A stretch of 6,208 bases of DNA from an uncultured Lachnospiraceae bacterium (GTDB lineage: Bacteria; Bacillota; Clostridia; Lachnospirales; Lachnospiraceae), in assembly GCA_905236615.1 (NCBI GenBank), contig CAJORC010000060.1, positions 1 to 6,208 of the forward strand, given 5' to 3'. The notes under the pieces were generated by a model that was not told where the DNA came from, searched no databases, and saw only the letters and a program-made list of their open reading frames with translations. How positions within the stretch are numbered: the stretch's first letter is position 1; the number at the start of each line of letters is the position of its first letter. The position numbers were made by a program, and so were the translations under genes. Of this stretch, positions 1 to 4,790 are shown piece after piece.

Positions 1-52
1 CGGATGCCAAATCGTAAGATTTGAGCAACGGCGTTGCAAAAACGGACATCCG
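1..52 (+). other. Structured leader or repeat end: possible three-way-junction RNA
   Basis: Three nested perfect inverted repeats are visible. CGGATG (1-6) pairs with CATCCG (47-52) and encloses two hairpins: CAAATC (8-13) with GATTTG (18-23) closed by a GTAA tetraloop of GNRA type, and GCAAC (25-29) with GTTGC (33-37) closed by GGC. An A-rich strand (38-43) joins the second hairpin to the closing stem. As RNA this would be a compact three-way junction about 50 bases upstream of the lipoprotein start. I do not recognise it as a named riboswitch. It is not a normal intrinsic terminator on the + strand because A residues, not T, follow the hairpins. It may be the edge of a dispersed repeat or the 3' end of something beyond the window. 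The structure is seen directly; its function is unknown. Confidence 0.5.
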
Positions 53-69
53 ACGTCATTTTGTCAGAA

Positions 70-86
70 ATAAAACTATGTTTTAT
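70..86 (+). repeat. Short inverted repeat just before the RBS of the lipoprotein gene
   Basis: ATAAAAC (70-76) and GTTTTAT (80-86) form a perfect 7-base inverted repeat around TAT. It ends one base before the ribosome binding site GAGGAG (88-93), which is 8 bases from the ATG at 102. It could be an operator, a weak hairpin affecting translation, or part of the same repeat family as the element at 1-52. It is AT-rich and could occur by chance. Confidence 0.35.
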
Positions 87-101
87 AGAGGAGATTAGAT
101 T

Positions 102-824
102 ATGAAAAAGATAGTTGTTCTTGCCGTAGCGGTCATTATGGCGGCCAGCCTGTCAGCATGTGCATTTCCCGCAGGAAAGGATGCAGGTTCACTTACAATA
201 ATCGGTGGTTCCGATGGACCAACTTCGATCTATCTGGGACCGGGCAGCGGGAAGACTGAGGCTTCGTTAGAAACAGGGACAGAGCTGTCTGAAGAATCGG
301 AAAGCTCAACTGAAGAATACACGGATGAATATTTTGAAACAGAAATTGAATCAGAAGAATCTGAATCTGATGAAAGTGAAACTGAAGAAATAAAGACTTA
401 CACAAAAGCTGACCTGAAGTCGCTGAAGAATACGGAAATATTTCTGCCGACTACAATTGAGCATATCTTTATTGGTACGATAAATAAGAAGGGTAATGCG
501 ACAGGTTACCATTATGAAGGTATAGAAGATTCTGCAGGAGAAGTTATAGAAGGGACAAGGACTGAGCCGGACAGCTTTGGCGTTTACAGCGGTAAGGTGA
601 GGGTTAATGGTATAAAAAAGTCAGGAAATAAAGGCTATTCGACTTTTTATCCTGAAGACATGTCTCCGCAGGAAGTTATTGATGCCATAAATGAAGCATA
701 TGAGTCCAGAGAGATTTTGAACGGAAATCTTTATGCAGGGCTGACTGATGACGGCATGGAGATTGATATGGCGCTTACGGACGATGATAAGATAATTACG
801 GCATATCCTGTTATGGAGGACTGA
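102..824 (+). CDS. Lipoprotein with C-terminal EndoU-type RNase toxin domain
   Basis: Predicted exported, lipid-anchored protein of 240 aa carrying a bacterial EndoU-like endoribonuclease domain; this family cleaves RNA and is common as the C-terminal warhead of polymorphic toxins. Residues 1-20 are a lipoprotein signal peptide (MKK, hydrophobic core, lipobox LSAC with Cys20). Residues 31-46 carry IIGGSDGPTSIYLG, resembling a motif of Na+-translocating decarboxylase beta subunits. Residues 51-98 are a Glu/Ser/Thr-rich acidic linker. Residues 118-237 resemble EndoU: EHIFIG with His121, GYHYEG with His137 (16 residues apart, as expected for the catalytic pair), a Lys cluster (172, 173, 177) before YSTFYP (179-184), a helix VIDAINEAY, and a terminal TAYP with Tyr235. 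The start is set by GAGGAG at 88-93. The stop lies 4 bases before a probable immunity gene. The EndoU call rests on motif recognition, not a profile search; automatic annotation may mislabel it as a decarboxylase subunit. Confidence 0.8.
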   Translation: MKKIVVLAVAVIMAASLSACAFPAGKDAGSLTIIGGSDGPTSIYLGPGSGKTEASLETGTELSEESESSTEEYTDEYFETEIESEESESDESETEEIKTYTKADLKSLKNTEIFLPTTIEHIFIGTINKKGNATGYHYEGIEDSAGEVIEGTRTEPDSFGVYSGKVRVNGIKKSGNKGYSTFYPEDMSPQEVIDAINEAYESREILNGNLYAGLTDDGMEIDMALTDDDKIITAYPVMED

Positions 825-828
825 GAGG

Positions 829-1200
829 ATGATAAAACACGAGTTTAAGATAAAGGAGATTCACAATAAAAACAAGACAAGAGTCAGAAAAAGGATTACG
901 GTAACTTTTGAAGAAAACGGATATGAACTGCTGGGTGTATTTCTGACTTCGGAAATAAAAAATTTCTATGATGAGATAGTTCCCGTAATTGAAGCTGTAT
1001 CTGATGGAAGAAATGAGAATGAGGAAGAATTTACGGGAAACAGATGCAGATTAAAGGTTGGAGCTGAGAATGCTTTCCTGACGGATGAAAATGATGAAGA
1101 TGAACTTCCGCCGGTGGAAATTCCTACGCAGGATCTGCTTGAAATGATAAGGGAATGGAAAATGGAAAAAGATAGAATAAAAGATAGAAATAAAGGCTGA
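829..1200 (+). CDS. Hypothetical acidic cytoplasmic protein, probable immunity protein for the EndoU toxin
   Basis: A 123-aa protein without signal peptide or membrane segment, so expected in the cytoplasm. It has a basic, probably beta-rich N-terminus (residues 1-40, with KTRVRKRITVTF followed by GYELLGVFL), then a helix-like stretch with EIKNFYDEIVPVIEAV (42-57), an acidic middle (60-69 and 85-93), and a C-terminal helix DLLEMIREWKMEKDRIKDR (102-120). I do not recognise a named family. The immunity role is inferred from position: it starts 4 bases after the toxin gene stop, is small and acidic, and is co-directional, the usual layout for polymorphic toxin-immunity pairs. A ribosome binding site GGAGGA lies at 815-820 inside the end of the toxin gene, 8 bases before the ATG, so the two genes are probably co-transcribed. 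A neutral housekeeping role cannot be excluded. Confidence 0.75.
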   Translation: MIKHEFKIKEIHNKNKTRVRKRITVTFEENGYELLGVFLTSEIKNFYDEIVPVIEAVSDGRNENEEEFTGNRCRLKVGAENAFLTDENDEDELPPVEIPTQDLLEMIREWKMEKDRIKDRNKG

Positions 1201-1206
1201 CAAGGT

Positions 1207-1235
1207 TTGACGTATGTTAGACAAGCGAGTAAAAT
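1207..1235 (+). promoter_or_regulatory. Sigma-A-type promoter for the two small membrane-protein genes
   Basis: TTGACG (1207-1212) and TAAAAT (1230-1235) are separated by exactly 17 bases; each differs from the sigma-A consensus at one position. It lies just after the stop of the preceding gene, and transcription would begin near 1242, giving a leader of about 43 bases before the ATG at 1285. The surrounding sequence GGTTTGACG-N10-AAGCGAGTAAAATT (1204-1236) recurs at 3487-3519 before the methyltransferase gene. A palindrome TTTGATCAAA (1254-1263) lies in the predicted leader. Confidence 0.75.
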
Positions 1236-1270
1236 TGTGATAGCATAAATGTGTTTGATCAAAAGAGCGC

Positions 1271-1277
1271 GAGGAGG
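1271..1277 (+). promoter_or_regulatory. Ribosome binding site that fixes the start at 1285
   Basis: GAGGAGG sits 7 bases before the ATG at 1285. The same reading frame has an earlier ATG at 1249, but that lacks a Shine-Dalgarno sequence, lies close to the predicted transcription start, and would put the strong GAGGAGG inside the coding region. The ATG at 1285 is therefore preferred. Confidence 0.85.
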
Positions 1278-1284
1278 TATAGAG

Positions 1285-1659
1285 ATGGCATGTTTTTTGG
1301 TTTCAACTGCTGAAGCGGTAGTTGTAAAAGCTGTTGAAAAAATCGAGGAGAAAAAAGAAGTTAAAAAAGAGGAGATAAAGATCCCGTTAAGCAGGAAGCT
1401 GAGCTGGCTTCGTTATATGCTGCTCGGTGGTTCTGTTCTTTTAGCATTTGAGCATGTATGGCATGGTGAAGTTGTGCCGTGGTTCCCTTTCCTGACTGCA
1501 ATGTCGGATCCGGCTGATGCTGCGGAAATGTTCCATGAAATGTCTACGGTCGGAGTTTCAATGGCAGTTCTTGTTACCGCTGTCTGGGGCGGAGTATGTG
1601 CTGTTGCTGATATGATAGTAAAGAAAGCATCAAAAGAGACGGCAGAGACTACAGTATAA
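1285..1659 (+). CDS. Conserved small membrane protein of unknown function (first of a pair)
   Basis: A 124-aa protein beginning MACFLVSTAEAVVVKAVEKI. Residues 18-33 are a highly charged Lys/Glu stretch, probably helical and cytoplasmic. Two membrane segments are likely at about 41-58 and 89-111, with a conserved-looking loop between them: FEHVWHGEVVPWFPFLT (55-71), containing His57 and His60 with Glu56 and Glu62, and a further MFHEM with His84. From memory, proteins of this type occur widely in Clostridia as uncharacterised proteins next to a partner like the following gene; no function is known to me. The His/Glu clustering could bind a metal or cofactor, but that is speculation. The C-terminus is a short Lys/Glu tail. 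It has its own promoter at 1207-1235 and is followed after 15 bases by its partner, with AAGGAGGG overlapping its stop codon. Confidence 0.85.
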   Translation: MACFLVSTAEAVVVKAVEKIEEKKEVKKEEIKIPLSRKLSWLRYMLLGGSVLLAFEHVWHGEVVPWFPFLTAMSDPADAAEMFHEMSTVGVSMAVLVTAVWGGVCAVADMIVKKASKETAETTV

Positions 1660-1674
1660 GGAGGGATAATAACA

Positions 1675-1989
1675 ATGACATTGCTGATCACCGTGTTTGC
1701 AGCTGTAGTTGCAACAATAAAATGGTATAACAGAAAAGATGACAGCATGAGACTTGAACCATTGCTTTTTATGTTTTGGGGAGCATCTCTCATGTGGCTT
1801 GTGGATGCGATATTTGAGTATGCAGAAAGCAAATCGGCATTTTTCACTCCTGCACTGGAAGATATGATAAATGACACCTATTTAGGTCTTTCGGTAGTAG
1901 CACTTGCCCTTGTTATATGGCTTGTAAAACTGCTTATTTCAGACCCGAAGGGTTCGGTTCGCGCAGCACTCTGCAGGAAAAGAGCTTAA
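1675..1989 (+). CDS. Conserved small membrane protein of unknown function (second of the pair)
   Basis: A 104-aa, mostly hydrophobic protein with three likely membrane segments: residues 1-17, 29-49 and 68-88. The second contains FWGASLMWLVDAIFEYAE, placing Asp44 and Glu48 within or at the edge of the membrane. A basic tail (RAALCRKRA) ends the protein. From memory it resembles the partner that accompanies the preceding gene type in many Clostridia, so the two probably form a small membrane complex. Neither has an assigned function that I know. The start is supported by AAGGAGGG at 1658-1665, 9 bases upstream and overlapping the stop of the preceding gene. A strong terminator follows after 9 bases, so this is the last gene of its transcription unit. 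Confidence 0.85.
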   Translation: MTLLITVFAAVVATIKWYNRKDDSMRLEPLLFMFWGASLMWLVDAIFEYAESKSAFFTPALEDMINDTYLGLSVVALALVIWLVKLLISDPKGSVRAALCRKRA

Positions 1990-1998
1990 TAGTTGATG

Positions 1999-2036
1999 AA
2001 AACCTTCAAAGAAAGAATCTTTGGAGGTTTTATTTT
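1999..2036 (+). terminator. Strong intrinsic terminator ending the two-gene membrane unit
   Basis: AAAACCTTCAAAGA (1999-2012) pairs with TCTTTGGAGGTTTT (2018-2031) over 14 bases with a single T-G wobble, around an AAGAA loop (2013-2017). The descending arm runs into a T-rich tract, TTTTATTTTG (2028-2037). It separates the small membrane-protein genes from the MATE transporter gene. The long A/T arms also give a weaker terminator-like reading on the opposite strand. Confidence 0.92.
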
Positions 2037-2096
2037 GTACCAGACAGGTGTAAATCAGGTGGGGCAGAAAAAGAGAAGGCTGGGGTGCAATAAGGT

Positions 2097-2102
2097 AAGG
2101 AG
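2097..2102 (+). promoter_or_regulatory. Ribosome binding site with unusually long spacing before the MATE start
   Basis: AAGGAG is the only good Shine-Dalgarno sequence near the transporter gene, but it lies 15 bases before the ATG at 2118, about twice the usual distance. An in-frame TAA at 2112-2114 rules out an earlier start in that frame, and the next in-frame Met is well inside the first membrane segment. A two-codon ORF (ATG TTT TGA, 2103-2111) sits between them. Translation may be inefficient, or may depend on re-initiation or folding of the spacer. Confidence 0.5.
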
Positions 2103-2117
2103 ATGTTTTGATAAAAA

Positions 2118-3515
2118 ATGAAACAGGTAGATTTTAAGAACGGAAGAACATTAACAAACATTTTAGCTGCGGCTGTTCCGATGCTTGTTGCACAGATTTT
2201 GAATCTCTTATACAACATAGTTGACAGAATTTATATTGCAAGAATCCCGGAAAAGGGAACTGTAGCGATAGGAGCTGTGGGACTCTGTTTTCCGATCGTT
2301 ATACTTATAACGGCATTTACAAATATGTTTGGCAGTGGAGGAGCACCGCTTTTCTCCATTGCCAGAGGACGCGGAGACAATAAAGAAGCCTGTGCGCTTC
2401 AGAATACATCCTTCTTTCTTCTTCTGGTCTGCGGAGTAATCTTACTTATTACCGGCGAAGTTTTTGGAAGACCTGTTCTTTCTCTTTTCGGAACGTCTGA
2501 TTCGGCAATGGTCTATGCACTTCCATATCTCAGGATATATCTTCTGGGCACGATATTTACGATGATTGCCACAGGAATGAATCCTTTTATCACGGCACAG
2601 GGATTTTCAGTGATAGCCATGACTACGATCATTGTGGGTGCTGCAGCGAATATTATCCTTGATCCGGTTTTCATTTTCCTTTTAGGACTGGGAGTGGAAG
2701 GCGCTGCGATCGCGACGATCATTTCACAGGCTTTGTCGGCAATCTATGTACTCAGGTTTCTGCTTGGAAATAAATGTGATTACAGACTTCATCTGATGAA
2801 TATAGAGGAGATAAGGAATTGCGGACCGAGGGCGGCAAAAATAACCGGACTTGGTACTGCCGCATTCATGACACAGTTCACGAACGCGGTTGTGCAGATT
2901 TCCTGTAACAGTGTGCTTTCTGATGTTGGCGGTGACATTTATGTTTCGGTAATGACTATCGTCAATTCGGCAAGGCAGATGATGGAAACGCCGATCGTTG
3001 CGATAACGGAAGGAGCATCTCCCGTTATCAGTTATAATTACGGTGCAGGCCGTTCTGACAGGGTTAAGAAGTCCATTATCATCATGGTTGCCATCACTTT
3101 TGCCTATACTATATGTATCTGGGCACTGATAAGATTTTTCCCTGCGCAGATAATCGGTATTTTCAGTAATGATAAAACAATTTTAGGCGATGCGATTCCT
3201 GCATTTAACCTGTATTTTTCGACTTTTATCTTTATGGTTTTCCAGTATTCGGGACAGACCGTATTTAAGTCGTTCGGCAAGAAATGGCAGGCTATTTTCT
3301 TTTCTTTATTCAGGAAAGTGATAATAGTGGTACCGCTTACTTATGCGCTTCCGTATCTTTTTAACCGGGGAATAAACGGAGTATTTGCTGCCGAGCCGGT
3401 AAGTAATGTTATAGGAGGCATGGCCTGCTTTATTACCATGCTGATAACGCTTAATAAAATATTTAAGAAAGATCCGCATTTTAATAGGTTTGACGCAGTA
3501 AAGAGAAGCGAGTAA
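2118..3515 (+). CDS. MATE-family multidrug/cation antiporter
   Basis: A 465-aa integral membrane protein, normal length for MATE transporters, which export cationic drugs or metabolites using a Na+ or H+ gradient. It has about 12 hydrophobic segments in two homologous halves (roughly residues 13-215 and 240-450). The first segment carries the family pattern PMLVAQ...LYNIVDRIYIA (21-41). It is followed by GSGGAPLFSIARGRGD (72-87), and the matching position in the second half is YNYGAGRSDRVKKS (306-319). It resembles the MepA-like MATE proteins common in Clostridia; the substrate cannot be read from sequence. The start at 2118 is forced by an in-frame stop just upstream, although the Shine-Dalgarno spacing is long. 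It follows a strong terminator, so it needs its own promoter, for which I see no convincing boxes in 2038-2096. The promoter of the next gene overlaps its last codons and stop. Confidence 0.93.
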   Translation: MKQVDFKNGRTLTNILAAAVPMLVAQILNLLYNIVDRIYIARIPEKGTVAIGAVGLCFPIVILITAFTNMFGSGGAPLFSIARGRGDNKEACALQNTSFFLLLVCGVILLITGEVFGRPVLSLFGTSDSAMVYALPYLRIYLLGTIFTMIATGMNPFITAQGFSVIAMTTIIVGAAANIILDPVFIFLLGLGVEGAAIATIISQALSAIYVLRFLLGNKCDYRLHLMNIEEIRNCGPRAAKITGLGTAAFMTQFTNAVVQISCNSVLSDVGGDIYVSVMTIVNSARQMMETPIVAITEGASPVISYNYGAGRSDRVKKSIIIMVAITFAYTICIWALIRFFPAQIIGIFSNDKTILGDAIPAFNLYFSTFIFMVFQYSGQTVFKSFGKKWQAIFFSLFRKVIIVVPLTYALPYLFNRGINGVFAAEPVSNVIGGMACFITMLITLNKIFKKDPHFNRFDAVKRSE

Positions 3516-3518
3516 AAT
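3490..3518 (+). promoter_or_regulatory. Internal promoter across the MATE stop codon, for methyltransferase and second MATE
   Basis: TTGACG (3490-3495) and TAAAAT (3513-3518) are 17 bases apart. The -35 box lies in the last codons of the MATE gene, and the -10 box begins on its TAA stop (3513-3515). Transcription would start near 3525, about 45 bases before the methyltransferase ATG. The context GGTTTGACG-N10-AAGCGAGTAAAATT (3487-3519) repeats the promoter at 1204-1236. Recurrence of the same box with identical spacing in a non-homologous context supports a real promoter. Confidence 0.68.
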
Positions 3519-3569
3519 TAATAATTGTAAGTATTGAAATAAAGCACAGAAAAGGGCTTGAGATAAGAT

Positions 3570-4790
3570 ATGTCAGATATGATCAGAAATTCAGAAGCAG
3601 TTGTATTGTTAAATAAGGGCGGCGGAAGGCTGCTCAAGTCCGGAGGGGCATGGATATTTGACAATGAGATCGCCGGAGTGAGTGGTGATTTTGAAGATGG
3701 GGATATTGTTGAGATAAATGATTTCGACGGATATTTTCTGGGATACGGCTATATAAATACGAAATCAAAAATACGTGTAAGGCTTATGTCGAGGCATAAG
3801 GATGAACCCGTCACGGAAGAATTGCTGGAGAGAAGAGTACGTGACGCGTGGGAATACAGGAAATCGGTTATCGATACATCATCCTGCCGACTTATCTTCG
3901 GTGAGGCAGACTTTCTTCCGGGACTGACGGTAGATAAGTTTGAAGATGTTCTCGTTGTGGAGTCACTGGCGCTCGGGATTGACAGATTAAAGGTCTTGAT
4001 CATCGACCTCTGCAAAAAGGTGCTTTCGGAAGATGGAATAAACATCCGCGGAGTTTATGAGCGTTCCGATGCGAAGGTAAGGGAACTTGAAGGTCTGGAG
4101 CGGCATAAGGGATTTATAGGCGAGAGCTTTGACACAAAAGTTCAGATCATCGAGAATGATGTAAAATATATCGTTGATGTGGAAAATGGACAGAAGACAG
4201 GATTTTTCCTTGACCAGAAAAACAATCGTGCAGCCATAAGCCGTTTCTGTAAGGGTAAGGATGTACTTGACTGCTTTACACATACGGGTTCTTTCGGACT
4301 TAATGCAGCAAGAGCAGGTGCAAAGTCGGTATTGTCGGTTGATGCATCTGATACGGCGATCGGGCTTGCAGAGGAGAATGCAAAGCTTAATGGACTGGAG
4401 GATATCGTTTCGTATCAGGTTGCGGATGTATTTGAACTGCTGCCGGAGCAGGTAAAGTCAGGCAGAAAATACGACGTTGTTATTCTTGATCCGCCTGCGT
4501 TTACGAAGAATCGTGCTTCTGTAAAAAATGCAACAAAGGGTTACAGGGAGATCAATATTCAGGGCTTAAAGCTTGTTAAGAACGGTGGTTTTCTTGCAAC
4601 CTGTTCCTGTTCGCACTTTATGACACCTGAGCTTTTTACCAAGACTATAGCTGAAGCTGCAAGAACAGCGCACAAGCGCTTAAGACAGGTGGAATTCAGG
4701 ACACAGGCTCCTGACCATCCTATACTCTGGGCAGCCGATGAGTCATATTACTTAAAATTTTACATTTTCCAGGTAGTGGATGAGATATGA
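3570..4790 (+). CDS. rlmI: PUA-domain class I SAM-dependent 23S rRNA methyltransferase, RlmI family
   Basis: A 406-aa cytoplasmic enzyme that transfers a methyl group from S-adenosylmethionine to 23S rRNA. An N-terminal PUA RNA-binding domain (about 10-75) is followed by a linker domain (85-200) with LPGLTVDKF and VYERSDAKVRELEGL, then a Rossmann-fold methyltransferase domain. Visible motifs are ENGQKTGFFLDQKNNR (205-220), SAM motif I VLDCFTHTGSFGLNAA (232-247), acidic motif II Asp258, motif IV LDPPAF (306-311) and the double-cysteine motif CSCS (345-348); the C-terminal HPILWAADESYYLKF (383-397) completes the RlmI-like layout. E. coli RlmI makes m5C1962. To my knowledge a Bacillus relative, YwbD (RlmQ), instead makes m7G, so the exact product here is uncertain. 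The start at 3570 is the first possible after an in-frame TAA at 3564; AAAGGG at 3551-3556 is a weak, distant Shine-Dalgarno. It overlaps the next gene by ATGA. Confidence 0.92.
   Translation: MSDMIRNSEAVVLLNKGGGRLLKSGGAWIFDNEIAGVSGDFEDGDIVEINDFDGYFLGYGYINTKSKIRVRLMSRHKDEPVTEELLERRVRDAWEYRKSVIDTSSCRLIFGEADFLPGLTVDKFEDVLVVESLALGIDRLKVLIIDLCKKVLSEDGINIRGVYERSDAKVRELEGLERHKGFIGESFDTKVQIIENDVKYIVDVENGQKTGFFLDQKNNRAAISRFCKGKDVLDCFTHTGSFGLNAARAGAKSVLSVDASDTAIGLAEENAKLNGLEDIVSYQVADVFELLPEQVKSGRKYDVVILDPPAFTKNRASVKNATKGYREINIQGLKLVKNGGFLATCSCSHFMTPELFTKTIAEAARTAHKRLRQVEFRTQAPDHPILWAADESYYLKFYIFQVVDEI

Noticed and set aside
61..89. Promoter TTGTCA (61-66) with TATAGA (84-89), 17 bases apart
   Set aside because: Transcription would start at about 96, downstream of the GAGGAG ribosome binding site at 88-93. 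It could not serve the gene at 102 with a normal leader.
283..400. GAA/TCT-rich stretch considered as a tandem repeat
   Set aside because: It is a codon-level low-complexity run encoding the acidic Glu/Ser linker; no unit repeats with regular length.
193..405. Opposite-strand reading frame within the lipoprotein gene
   Set aside because: It is the complement of the Glu/Ser-rich linker, has low-complexity Phe/Leu/Gln content, no ribosome binding site and no family resemblance.
102..824. Annotation of the first gene as a sodium-ion-translocating decarboxylase beta subunit
   Set aside because: Only the 14-residue motif is shared. The protein is a soluble, acidic lipoprotein with no multiple membrane segments, and its C-terminal half fits EndoU instead.
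1249..1284. Upstream start at ATG 1249 for the first small membrane protein
   Set aside because: No ribosome binding site before it, and it would place the strong GAGGAGG site within the coding region. ATG 1285 with 7-base spacing is better.
4261..4455. Second + strand frame inside the methyltransferase gene
   Set aside because: It overlaps SAM-binding motifs in the real frame, is Arg/Leu/Gln-rich as expected of a shifted frame, and has no start signals.
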